From contig DASVES010000290.1 in NCBI GenBank assembly GCA_036380435.1, positions 1-21,855 of the forward strand: a stretch of DNA of 21,855 nt, given 5' to 3'. The stretch is from DASQDT01 sp036380435 (GTDB lineage Bacteria > Acidobacteriota > Blastocatellia > Pyrinomonadales > Pyrinomonadaceae). The notes beneath the pieces are model-generated. The model did not search any database. It was not told the origin of the DNA and was given only the letters and a program-made list of their open reading frames with translations. The translations under genes were made by a program, and so were the position numbers. Positions within the stretch are counted from its first letter, which is position 1, and every line of letters begins with the position of its first letter. Below, in pieces: positions 6,750 through 14,235 of this stretch.

Positions 6750-8732
6750 CTAGGGGGCCATGTAGCCCGTCAAGTCTCCGTAGACGATGACGGACGTGCC
6801 CAGCGTGACATCGCTCAACAGGACGCCGTCGGAGAGCAGCACGCCGTCGGAGAGCAACACGCCGTCGGAGAGCAGGACGCCGTCGCTCAGGAGGGCGCCA
6901 TCAGAGAGCAGGACGCCGTCGGAGAGCAGGACGCCGTTGCCGCGCAGGCTGACGGGGATGGCCGTGCCCGTGCCGAGCGTGCCGCCGCTGCTGGTCATCA
7001 CGTTCCTGCCGAGGAGGACGCCGGCCGTGAGCCTGCCATTATCCTTCACCAGCGTGCCGTTGCCTGAGGGGTTCACGTCGTCCTGTATGAAGTAGGTGGG
7101 ACGATATCCCTCCTGCAACTTGGTGATCAGCTCGACGCCCGAGCCGGAGGTGTAGTTGAAGGTGATGCCCTGCGCCCAGGTGTAGTTGACGCCGGCGATG
7201 GTGGACTGCGGGGCCGGGGCCGCGGCCGAGAGCATCGCCGTGCCGACGGCGGCCGTGGCGGCGAGGTCGCGGCGCACGAGGTCGGCGAGTTTGGACGCGC
7301 CGGCGACGTTGAGCTGGCCCGCGCCCTGCTCCAACAGGTTGTAGCCCTTGATGGGCGTGGCCGTGTACTGAAGCAGTGTTCTGACCATGCCGGAGGTCAG
7401 CTTCGGGTTGACCTCGAACATCAGCGCCGCCGCGCCGGCGACGAGCGGCGCCGCCATCGACGTGCCGCTCATGTACATCATGTCGTCCTGCTGGCCGGCG
7501 CCGTCGTAGCCGGCGAGCGACGTGTTCGTGGTCCGCAGGTAGTTGGGGTACGCCTCGGCCGAGACCAGCTTGTTGCCGGGCGCGACGAGGTCGGGCTTGA
7601 GGACGTTATCGTAGCGCCGGGCGCCGGACGCGTCCGTCGAGAAGCTGCGGGTGGGGCCGCGCGAGCTGTAGGTGGCGACGGTGTCGTCGGAGCGCGCGTC
7701 GGTGCCGATGGTGTTCGAGGCGCCGACGGTGATGGCGTGGGGGCTGTTGCCGGGCGAGTGAATCTGTCCGTAGACCTTCTGCCCGAGGAGGTTCTTTCCG
7801 CTGTTGCCGGCCGCGGCGACGACGACGATGTCGAGGTCGTAGAGACGCTCGACGGCGCGGCACACGGGGTCGTTTCGGTAAGACTCGACGGCCGGGCTGC
7901 CCAGAGAGAGATTGACGACGCGCACGTTATGGGTGCGGTGGTTGGCGGCGATCCAGTCGAGCGCGGCGAGAAGATAAGAGGTCTTGCCGCGGCCGTCGGC
8001 GCCTAGCACGCGCAGGTCGATGAGTTTGGCGTCGGGGGCGACGCCGCGGTATGCGCCCGTCTGGACGCGGTCACCACCGGCGGCCAGCGCGGCGACGTGC
8101 GTGCCGTGGCCGTAGGGGTCGTCGTTGCGCGACTCGGTGGCGACGAAATTCTGGTTGACGACGACGCGGCTCGCGCCGGCGGCGTCGAGGAAGGAAGAGT
8201 GAGAGTCGTAGATGCCGGAATCGACGACGGCGATGCCGACGCCCGTGCCGTCCAGCCCGGAGACGCTGCTATAGGTTTGCGCGGCCGCGGCATCCGCGCC
8301 GGTCGTGCGCGAGACGTGGCCGAGCACCTGCGTGTCGTCGTCCGGCGTGACGTAAGACACTTCGTCGAAGTTCTCCAGCTCCGCGACGGCCGACGCCGGC
8401 AGCTCGACTGCGGCCATCCCGAGCGAGCGCAGCTCCTTCCTGACGCGTGCGCCGTTGCGGTTGAGCAAGGCATTGAGTTCACCGCTCATCATCCCGTTGA
8501 GTTGAATAATCACTTCGAGCCGCGCGCCGCTGCCGGTCGCCGCGCGCCCGCGCAGCCTCTCCGACACCTTGCCGTCCCGTGCGCCGTCGGTGTTCTCGTT
8601 TTCGTCGCCGCTCCCGCGGCCCGACCCCGCAGTCTGTGCGGCCGAGGCGAAGCCCGACGCGCCGCCGAGGCAGAGCGCGAGGGCCAGCAGGAGAGAAGTA
8701 AAGAGACTGTAATGTTGCTTTCCGATTTTCAT
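6750..8732 (-). CDS. Secreted S8 (subtilisin-like) serine protease with C-terminal VLLSDG repeats
   Basis: A 660-residue secreted endopeptidase. Residues 1-32 are a signal peptide; about 70-138 resemble an inhibitor I9 propeptide (RLEVIIQLNG to DEVSYVTPDDD). The catalytic triad is visible as Asp171 in AVVDSG, His209 in GHGTHVA and Ser425 in SGTSMAAP, with oxyanion Asn310 in AAGNSG. Residues 480-600 are a Ser/Gly/Thr-rich region, and residues 601-642 hold seven copies of a six-residue repeat, after which the protein ends GDLTGYMAP. No PPC or P-domain is seen. No clear Shine-Dalgarno precedes the ATG. The mature enzyme is probably exported or surface-held; its substrate is unknown. Confidence 0.93.
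   Translation of the reverse strand: MKIGKQHYSLFTSLLLALALCLGGASGFASAAQTAGSGRGSGDENENTDGARDGKVSERLRGRAATGSGARLEVIIQLNGMMSGELNALLNRNGARVRKELRSLGMAAVELPASAVAELENFDEVSYVTPDDDTQVLGHVSRTTGADAAAAQTYSSVSGLDGTGVGIAVVDSGIYDSHSSFLDAAGASRVVVNQNFVATESRNDDPYGHGTHVAALAAGGDRVQTGAYRGVAPDAKLIDLRVLGADGRGKTSYLLAALDWIAANHRTHNVRVVNLSLGSPAVESYRNDPVCRAVERLYDLDIVVVAAAGNSGKNLLGQKVYGQIHSPGNSPHAITVGASNTIGTDARSDDTVATYSSRGPTRSFSTDASGARRYDNVLKPDLVAPGNKLVSAEAYPNYLRTTNTSLAGYDGAGQQDDMMYMSGTSMAAPLVAGAAALMFEVNPKLTSGMVRTLLQYTATPIKGYNLLEQGAGQLNVAGASKLADLVRRDLAATAAVGTAMLSAAAPAPQSTIAGVNYTWAQGITFNYTSGSGVELITKLQEGYRPTYFIQDDVNPSGNGTLVKDNGRLTAGVLLGRNVMTSSGGTLGTGTAIPVSLRGNGVLLSDGVLLSDGALLSDGVLLSDGVLLSDGVLLSDGVLLSDVTLGTSVIVYGDLTGYMAP
6807..6932 (-). 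repeat. Seven tandem 18-bp units encoding VLLSDG
   Basis: Exactly 126 bases, in frame within the protease gene. The first six units, read in the coding direction, encode VLLSDG, VLLSDG, ALLSDG, VLLSDG, VLLSDG, VLLSDG; the seventh encodes VLLSDV. Units at 6861-6878 and 6915-6932 are identical, and others differ mostly at silent positions. The third unit uses different Leu and Ser codons throughout, which suggests an older copy. Confidence 0.95.
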
Positions 8733-9040
8733 TTTTCTGTTCGTTCGCGAGCGAGTCGTTCGTCAAAAGCCCTGAAGAGGTGTCACAGATATTTAGCGAG
8801 GCGGGCGTTTTTTTAATGACGGCGAGAGCACATGCGGACTCACGCCCGCCTTCCCTTAGCTAGAGGCGTGCCAAACGCTTAGGCCCTTGTAAATGTGGAA
8901 TTTGTGTGGCGGGGCATGGGGGCGCGATTGCCAGTCTGACCGAAGCCGGTCAACCTGGCGCACGCGGCATATCAAACTGATGAGGACGGTCGTGGGGGCG
9001 GCGTTGCCGCGCAAGAGGGCCGGGTGAGAGGGCGGCCCCG
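8733..9040. other. Gene-free stretch with one compact hairpin
   Basis: 308 bases between the start of the protease and the end of the methyltransferase gene, both on the minus strand. I see no coding region. At 8930-8959 there is a symmetric hairpin with stems GCCAG/CTGGC and GACCG/CGGTC separated by a three-by-three internal loop. It lies about 80 bases past the methyltransferase stop and might end that operon, but it has no T-tract. The protease promoter should also lie here; I found no convincing pair of boxes. Confidence 0.6.
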
Positions 9041-9814
9041 TCAGGACTTCACGACGAAGAGGTGGCTCGGTGACAGACGCATCTCGCGAAACTTCGACCG
9101 CCGCCGGGGGCCGCGCCCGTGCTCGGGGTTGGTGATGTCGGCGGCGCCGAGTTCGTCGATCAGTTCTTTGACGAAGCCGACCATGCCGAAGTCGTGGCTG
9201 TGGAACTGTGGCCGCAAGGTCGCGGCCTTCGCCCGCCGCAGGAGGCCGGCGGCAAGGGGCACGCGCGCGGCCGTGCGGTTCTTTTGTAGACGCGCGAGCG
9301 CCCGCGTCAGGCGGTAGAGGGCGGGCCGGGCACGCGAGCGTTCGCGACCGTAGCCGACGCCGTCCGTCCAGTCGTCCCAGTAGCCCGTGCCCCAGTCCTC
9401 GACGACGTAGAGGCCGCCCGGCTTAAGGTGATTATCGAAGAGGTGCCAGAAGCTCGCGCGCGTCGGCTCGCCGATGTGCGAACAGTCGTCGATGACGATG
9501 TCGAAGCCCTCGGGGGCCGTCTCGCGGGCGACGCGGTCAAGCAGCGCGGTGTCCTCCTGCCGGCCCTGATAGACGCGAATCCTGCCCGTCGTGTCTTCGA
9601 TTTTGACAGGCTCGATGTCGAGGCCGACTACGCGGCCGCGCTCGAAGTAGTCGCGCCAGAGCAGGAGCGAGCCGCCGTGGTAGACGCCGAGTTCGAGCAG
9701 GCGGATGTCGCGGCCACGGAGCGGCTCGAAGTACTGAGCGTAATTTCGCAGGTACTCGGTGTGCTCCGCCTTGTCGGTGTCGTAGCGGCTGGCCAAACGT
9801 TCGATGTCAACCAT
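9041..9814 (-). CDS. Class I SAM-dependent methyltransferase, sugar O-methyltransferase type
   Basis: A 257-residue Rossmann methyltransferase. Motif I is LLELGVYHGGS (residues 39-49), the ribose-binding acidic residue is Asp66 in VVGLDIEP, and FDIVIDDCSHIG (104-115) with LKPGGLYVVEDWGTGYW (130-146) gives the acidic and His residues seen in metal-dependent sugar O-methyltransferases of the MycE/CmcI kind. The N-terminal YDTDKAEHTEYLRNYAQYF also fits that group. Substrate is unknown; a surface or secondary-metabolite sugar is possible. GGAAG lies upstream of the ATG. It follows thymidine kinase by 24 bases and is probably the last gene of that operon. Confidence 0.85.
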   Translation of the reverse strand: MVDIERLASRYDTDKAEHTEYLRNYAQYFEPLRGRDIRLLELGVYHGGSLLLWRDYFERGRVVGLDIEPVKIEDTTGRIRVYQGRQEDTALLDRVARETAPEGFDIVIDDCSHIGEPTRASFWHLFDNHLKPGGLYVVEDWGTGYWDDWTDGVGYGRERSRARPALYRLTRALARLQKNRTAARVPLAAGLLRRAKAATLRPQFHSHDFGMVGFVKELIDELGAADITNPEHGRGPRRRSKFREMRLSPSHLFVVKS

Positions 9815-9838
9815 TGATCTTCCGCGTTGGCGTCGGCC

Positions 9839-10459
9839 TCATTCGATGTGGCTGGTGGGGGCGTCGGCGTGGGGGACGAAGCAGCGGCGGCAGCGGGCCT
9901 CGTAGGCGTCCGAGGCGCCGACGACGACCTGGCCCTCGACCTCGACGGTGCGCTGCGAGTAGTTGGCCGGCTGGCCGCAGCGGACGCAGATGGCGTGTGT
10001 CTTGGTGATGTACTCGGCCACGGCCAGAAGGTGCGGCATCGGCCCGAAGGGGCAGCCCGTGTAGTCCTGATCAAGGCCGGCGACGATGACGCGCACGCCG
10101 CGGTCGGCCAGCTCGTTGACGACGGCGACGAGGTCGGAGTCGAAGAACTGTCCCTCGTCGATGCCGACGACCTCGGTCGCCGGCTCCACCAGCACGCGTA
10201 TCTCGGCGGCGGTGCGCACCGCGCGCGACTCGTGGCGCATCTCGGAGTGGGAGACGATGTGGTCGCGCGAGTAGCGCTCGTCGATTTCGGGCTTGAAGAC
10301 CTGCACCCGCTGACGCGCGATCTTGGCCCGGCGCAGGCGTCGGATGAGTTCTTCGCTCTTGCCCGAGAACATGGAGCCGGCGATGACCTCGATCCAGCCG
10401 GCGTGCGTGTGCAGCCGCGCGAGGTGCTCGTCCTGACCCTGTGATGCGAGATATTCCAT
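9839..10459 (-). CDS. tdk: Thymidine kinase
   Basis: A 206-residue type II thymidine kinase, normal length for the family, which phosphorylates thymidine to dTMP in the salvage pathway. The P-loop is GSMFSGKSEELIRR (residues 28-41). The catalytic Glu102 lies in VVGIDEGQFF (98-106), and the Mg-binding AGLDQDY segment is at 127-133. Four cysteines (158, 161, 190, 193) in CVRC and CRRC form the structural zinc site, and FGPMPHLLAVAEYI forms the lasso-side helix. The start at 10459 is chosen because family homology begins soon after; a GGGGAG lies somewhat far upstream. It starts 20 bases after the stop of the YjjX-type gene. Confidence 0.96.
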   Translation of the reverse strand: MEYLASQGQDEHLARLHTHAGWIEVIAGSMFSGKSEELIRRLRRAKIARQRVQVFKPEIDERYSRDHIVSHSEMRHESRAVRTAAEIRVLVEPATEVVGIDEGQFFDSDLVAVVNELADRGVRVIVAGLDQDYTGCPFGPMPHLLAVAEYITKTHAICVRCGQPANYSQRTVEVEGQVVVGASDAYEARCRRCFVPHADAPTSHIE

Positions 10460-10479
10460 CTGGCTTTCGGTCTCTCCCC

Positions 10480-11055
10480 TTATGGTGTTTGCCGGTAGAC
10501 CCGCGCGTTGTAGAACGGCGCGAACGCGGCGACGAGCGCCGACTCGAAGCTCTGCGAGCGCGTCAGCAGGTCGCGCGAGAGGATGCCCCACGCGCCCTGC
10601 CGGCTACGCACGTCGTGCTCGCCAGAGAACTCGTCGATGACCTCGCCCAGCTCGCGGTTCTGCCCCTCGACGCGGCGGACGATCTCGGCGGGCACCTCGA
10701 TTGACGGGGCCGCGCCGAAGAAGCCGCGCGTGCCGTCGGTGGCGTAGGCCCAGCCGCGCAGGAACGTGTGACGCCGGCCCTCGCAGGTGATCGAGTGGAA
10801 GCCGCCTTCGAGGCCGACGTAGAGGTCGGCCGGTCTCCCCGTTTCCCACAGCAGCGCGCGCACGGCCTCGGCCCGCTCGCGCGCCCCGCGCATCAGGTGC
10901 GTGTCGCTCAGCGGCATCGCCGGCACGCCCGACTCGACGGCGCGCGCCAGAACTTCCGCGCCCCTCCACGCGGCGTCCACCCCGGCCGCGCGCGCGCAGG
11001 CCGCGCGCACCGCCATGATCTTGGCCGCGCGTGTTGAGCCGAGGGCGACGATCAT
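10480..11055 (-). CDS. Inosine/xanthosine triphosphatase, YjjX/DUF84 family
   Basis: A 191-residue house-cleaning nucleotidase that should hydrolyse non-canonical purine triphosphates (ITP, XTP), sparing DNA and RNA from their incorporation. The family opening is clear as IVALGSTRAAKIMAV, followed by VESGVPAMPLSDTHLMRGARERA (the STxxGA-type site), YVGLEGGF, and the C-terminal HDVRSRQGAWGILSRDLLTR. AGGGAAGG lies 10 bases before the ATG. It heads a three-gene operon with thymidine kinase and a methyltransferase, so two adjacent genes act on the nucleotide pool. Confidence 0.88.
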   Translation of the reverse strand: MIVALGSTRAAKIMAVRAACARAAGVDAAWRGAEVLARAVESGVPAMPLSDTHLMRGARERAEAVRALLWETGRPADLYVGLEGGFHSITCEGRRHTFLRGWAYATDGTRGFFGAAPSIEVPAEIVRRVEGQNRELGEVIDEFSGEHDVRSRQGAWGILSRDLLTRSQSFESALVAAFAPFYNARVYRQTP

Positions 11056-11156
11056 CGTGGAAGCACCTTCCCTAGCGCCGGACAGCGGAGAGCTAAAGGG
11101 ACAGCCGGGCCGGGCGCGGGCAAAAGCTACAACACGGCGGCGCGGTTCGTCAAAGA

Positions 11157-11236
11157 GCAGTGATAAGTGATGAGTGATGAGTGATAAGTAGGAAGACGGA
11201 TTTTCTTATCACTCATCACTCATCACTTATCACTGC
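11157..11236. repeat. Perfect 32-bp inverted repeat built of TGATRAG heptads
   Basis: Arms 11157-11188 and 11205-11236 are exact reverse complements around a 16-base loop. Each arm is GCAG followed by four heptads: TGATAAG, TGATGAG, TGATGAG, TGATAAG. It begins two bases after the MATE stop codon (11239-11241, minus strand). Since the period is seven, TGA falls in every reading frame on both strands. A related copy lies at 16036-16125. Confidence 0.97.
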
Positions 11237-11238
11237 CC

Positions 11239-12690
11239 TTAAACCTTCCGCTCCTTCCACTTGCCGCGGCGGAAGACGAGGACGGCGACGACGGCGAGGA
11301 GCGATTCGGCGATGGTGATGGCGAAGAAGACGCCGCGCGCGCCCATGCCGGCGCGCATCGAGAGGTAGTAGGCAAGCGGGAGTTGGACGAGCCAGAGGCA
11401 GATGATGTTGATGACGGTGGGCGTGAAGGTGTCGCCCGCGCCGTTGAAGGACTGCACGATGACCATGCCGTAGGCGTAGAAGACATAGCCGTAAGAGATG
11501 AAGCGCAGACAGTCCACGCCGTAGGGCACAACGGCCGGGTCGGTCGTAAATATCCCGACGAGTTGTTCGGCGAAGATAATGAAGACGAGGCTCACGCCGA
11601 GCAAAAAGAGCATGTTGGCGAACGCCGTCTTCCACACGGCCCGCTCGGCGCGCTCGGGCTTGCCGGCCCCGAGGCTCTGTCCGACGAGCGTGGCCGCCGC
11701 GTTCGACATCCCCCACGAAGGCAGGATGGCGAAGACGAAGATACGCACGGCGACCGTGTAGCCGGCCAGCGCGGCGCTGCCGAAATAGGCGACGATGCGG
11801 ATGAGCGCGACCCAACTCGCCGTCGCCACGAGGAACTGGAGCATCCCGCCCACGGAGAGACGCAGCAGGCTCGCCATGAGCGGGAAGTCAGGCGTCAGGC
11901 TGCGGAAGCTGACGGTAACGCGCCCGCGCCCGCTCGTCATCATCCAGAACTGGTAGACGACGCCGGCGCCGCGCCCGATGGTCGTCGCCACGGCTGAACC
12001 CGTGACGCCGAGTTCGGGGAACGGCCCCCACCCGAAGATGAAGCACGGGTCGAGGACGAGGTTGACGGCGTTGGCGATCCAGAGGGCGCGCATGGCGATG
12101 GAGGCGTCGCCCGCGCCGCGGAAGACGGCGTTGTTGAGGAACAGCAGCATGATGACGATGTTGCTGCCATAGATGATGCGCGGGTAGTTGGCCCCGACGG
12201 CGACCACGCTCTCTTCGGCCCCCATCAGTTGCAAAAGTTGCGGCGCGAAGATGATGCCGATGACGCCGATACAAACGGCCACGGCCGAGCCGAGCAGAAT
12301 CGACTGCGCCGCCGCCCGTGACGCGGCCTCCGGGTTCTTCTCGCCGATGCGTCGCGCCACGGTCGCCGTCGTCGCCATGCTCAGGCCGAGCGCGACCGTG
12401 AAGACGATGGTCAGCATCGACTCCGTCAGTCCCACCGCGGCCACCGCCTCCGCGCCGAGGCTCGCCACCCAGAAGACATTGACGACGCCGAACAGCGACT
12501 CCATCAACATCTCCAGAACCATCGGCACGGCCAGCAGAAAGATCGCCCGCCCCAAAGGCCCTTTGGTGAAGTCCTGCTCGGAGCCGAAGACGGCCTGACG
12601 CAGCAGGCCCGGCGCGCGGCCGACGCGGCCCCCGTCCGGCGTGCGCTCGGGCGACGCGTCCGTCGCCGCAGGTTTTTCCGGTTCGTCCAT
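11239..12690 (-). CDS. MATE-family multidrug/Na+ efflux transporter
   Basis: A 483-residue inner-membrane antiporter of usual family length, which exports cationic or toxic compounds at the cost of a Na+ or H+ gradient. After a charged N-terminal tail (about 40 residues), about twelve membrane helices follow. Typical segments are LGRAIFLLAVPMVLEMLMESLFGVVNVFWVASLG and, in the second half, AATLVGQSLGAGKPERAERAVW, the loop characteristic of MATE and Na+-driven multidrug pumps. The ATG at 12690 has AAGAAGG just upstream; the frame remains open to 12807, but that extra part looks non-coding. Substrate cannot be predicted. Confidence 0.92.
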   Translation of the reverse strand: MDEPEKPAATDASPERTPDGGRVGRAPGLLRQAVFGSEQDFTKGPLGRAIFLLAVPMVLEMLMESLFGVVNVFWVASLGAEAVAAVGLTESMLTIVFTVALGLSMATTATVARRIGEKNPEAASRAAAQSILLGSAVAVCIGVIGIIFAPQLLQLMGAEESVVAVGANYPRIIYGSNIVIMLLFLNNAVFRGAGDASIAMRALWIANAVNLVLDPCFIFGWGPFPELGVTGSAVATTIGRGAGVVYQFWMMTSGRGRVTVSFRSLTPDFPLMASLLRLSVGGMLQFLVATASWVALIRIVAYFGSAALAGYTVAVRIFVFAILPSWGMSNAAATLVGQSLGAGKPERAERAVWKTAFANMLFLLGVSLVFIIFAEQLVGIFTTDPAVVPYGVDCLRFISYGYVFYAYGMVIVQSFNGAGDTFTPTVINIICLWLVQLPLAYYLSMRAGMGARGVFFAITIAESLLAVVAVLVFRRGKWKERKV

Positions 12691-12820
12691 GAGACCTTCT
12701 TTGAAGTCGTGCGCGCGGGATCGTAGACATCGGACGAGCTGCCGCGCGAGAGTGGATGATAGTTCACGCCTTGATACGTCCGAAGGTGAAAGAAGTTTAG
12801 CGTCCACTTCATCGGCTCAT

Positions 12821-12915
12821 ACAGTACCGCGAACGGAAGCCTCGCGGGTCTCGCGTGCGACGAGCAGCCCGCCCCGCGCATGCGAGACCCGCGAGGCTTC
12901 CGCTCGCGGTACTGT
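12821..12915. repeat. 95-bp inverted repeat, ACAGTACCGCGAG family, copy 1
   Basis: The outer 38 bases of each arm are complementary with two mismatches and end in ACAGTACCGCG and CGCGGTACTGT. The last 34 bases match copy 2 (16674-16767) exactly. It lies in the divergent gap between the MATE gene and the kinase-like orphan, 65 bases before the latter's ATG. It could be a REP/BIME-type element or a regulatory hairpin. Confidence 0.93.
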
Positions 12916-12951
12916 GGTTCTGGCAAATGAACTTTCGCGGAGGCGTGATGT

Positions 12952-12957
12952 TATAGT
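12952..12957 (+). promoter_or_regulatory. Possible -10 element for the kinase-like orphan
   Basis: TATAGT lies at 12952-12957, 22 bases before the ATG at 12980. No good -35 box is seen at the expected distance, so this is only a candidate. Confidence 0.3.
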
Positions 12958-12979
12958 GGGGCATCCTTTAATCGCGTAT

Positions 12980-14047
12980 ATGCCAAAGACCACGACAATC
13001 ATCGCGGTGGCCGTCTTCAGCGTCGCCGTCGGCACGCTCTGCGTCTACTTCTATTGGTGGGCCGCCTCCTTCTACAAGCGCAAGACGGCCGAGCCGCCGC
13101 CCGCGCCCCTCGCCCCGCGCAAGACCCTCTGGCGCGACCCCGGCCGTGTTGAAAAACTCGACTTCGCCGGCGGGCGCGGCGGGCGCGAGGGCTTCCCAGC
13201 GCCGCCCTTCCGCTTCGTCGAGGAGCACATCGCGGGGTCGAGTCCGTGCATGTCTGTGCGCGACGCACGCAACCGCGTGTGGCGCATCAAGTGGGGCGAC
13301 GAGGTGCAGTCCGAGACCTTCGCCTCGCGCGTCGTCTGGGCCGCCGGTTATCACGTCGAGACGAACTACTACTTGGCCGAGGGTGAGATCGAAGGTGCGA
13401 AGGACTTGACGCGGGCGCGCGACTGCGTCGGCGAAGACTGTCGCTTCCGCCCCGCGCGCTTCGAGCTGGACGAGCCGGGCGTCGTCAAGATGTTCGACGA
13501 GCACGGGTGGGCTTGGGACGACAACCCGTTCGTGGGGACGCGCGAGCTGGCGGGCCTCAAGATCGTCTTCATGCTCACCTCGAACTGGGACAACAAGGAC
13601 GTGCGCGACGTGGCCCGCGGCTCGAACACGGCCATCTTCCAGCACCGCCTCCCGGACGGCCGGCAGGAGGCGCGCTACCTGATCATCGACTGGGGCGCCA
13701 CGATGGGCCGCTGGGCGCCCGTGGGCTTTCGCGAGAAGTGGGACAGCGAGGCTTACGAGGCGCAGACGCCGGAGTTCATCACGGGCGTCACAGAGGACGG
13801 CATAGTCGAGTGGGGCTACCTCGGACAACGGACGGAGGATGCGACCGAAGGCATCCGCGTCGAGGACGTGCGCTGGCTCCACGGTTATGTCGGCCGCATC
13901 ACCGACGCGCAAATCCGCACGGGGCTGCGCGCCTCCGGCGCCACCGACGACGCCGAGGTCGAACGCTTCACAAGCGCCCTGCGCGAGCGCATCAACCAAC
14001 TCGGCCGCGTCGCGGAACTCGGCGCCGCCTACCGGCCGCCCGGTTAG
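12980..14047 (+). CDS. Membrane-anchored orphan protein with atypical kinase-like landmarks
   Basis: A 355-residue protein I cannot name. Residues 7-30 form one membrane segment (IIAVAVFSVAVGTLCVYFYW), followed by YKRK and a Pro-rich linker; the basic side suggests the large domain faces the cytoplasm. The domain shows an ordered set of residues as in PI3K/HipA/Fam20-type kinases: Lys104 in VWRIKWG, Glu112 in QSETFASR, Asp204 in SNWDNKD, and Asp237 in LIIDWGATMG. This kinase reading is inference. The start is the first plausible ATG; the frame remains open to 12641, through the repeat at 12821-12915, but that part looks non-coding. No clear ribosome-binding site is seen. Confidence 0.7.
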   Translation: MPKTTTIIAVAVFSVAVGTLCVYFYWWAASFYKRKTAEPPPAPLAPRKTLWRDPGRVEKLDFAGGRGGREGFPAPPFRFVEEHIAGSSPCMSVRDARNRVWRIKWGDEVQSETFASRVVWAAGYHVETNYYLAEGEIEGAKDLTRARDCVGEDCRFRPARFELDEPGVVKMFDEHGWAWDDNPFVGTRELAGLKIVFMLTSNWDNKDVRDVARGSNTAIFQHRLPDGRQEARYLIIDWGATMGRWAPVGFREKWDSEAYEAQTPEFITGVTEDGIVEWGYLGQRTEDATEGIRVEDVRWLHGYVGRITDAQIRTGLRASGATDDAEVERFTSALRERINQLGRVAELGAAYRPPG

Positions 14048-14059
14048 AGCAAACTTAGG

Positions 14060-14197
14060 TTGAGTGTGGCGGGGGCTGACTCACCGCAGAGGCGCGGAGG
14101 CCGCAGAGTTCACGCAGAGGGTTGATTCTGTTCAAGCCTCCGCGCCCCCTCCGCGTCCTCCGCGCCTCCGCGGTGAACCGACTTACACCACACTCAA
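14060..14197. repeat. Imperfect inverted repeat, CACCGCAGAGGCGCGGAGG family
   Basis: Outer arms TTGAGTGTGG (14060-14069) and CCACACTCAA (14188-14197) pair exactly. Inner arms of 40 bases (14081-14120 and 14137-14176) pair with several mismatches. Sequences of the type CACCGCAGAGGCGCGGAGGA recur in many bacterial genomes as intergenic repeats. Here it fills the gap between the kinase-like orphan and the APH-type gene; it could serve as a terminator. Confidence 0.9.
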
Positions 14198-14235
14198 CTC
14201 AAGAACGACCCGGAACCTTTGAATTGTTGAAGAGC

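Noticed and set aside
8097..8816. Open frame of 239 codons on the plus strand over the protease N-terminal part
   Set aside because: Antisense shadow of the protease gene; no ribosome-binding site and no recognisable domain.
11157..11236. Possible small gene or tandem-repeat protein in the heptad repeat
   Set aside because: The heptad period puts a stop codon in each frame on both strands.
12691..12820. Promoter for the MATE gene (TATCAT on the minus strand near 12760)
   Set aside because: A partial -10 box exists but no acceptable -35 box at a normal distance.
12968..13999. Open frame of 343 codons on the minus strand opposite the kinase-like orphan
   Set aside because: The plus-strand frame has a membrane segment, ordered conserved-looking residues and few rare features; the minus frame is the usual antisense pattern.
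14060..14197. Possible CRISPR-like direct repeat, from the recurring CGCAGAG and CCGCG words
   Set aside because: The units are inverted, not direct, with no spacers of constant length.
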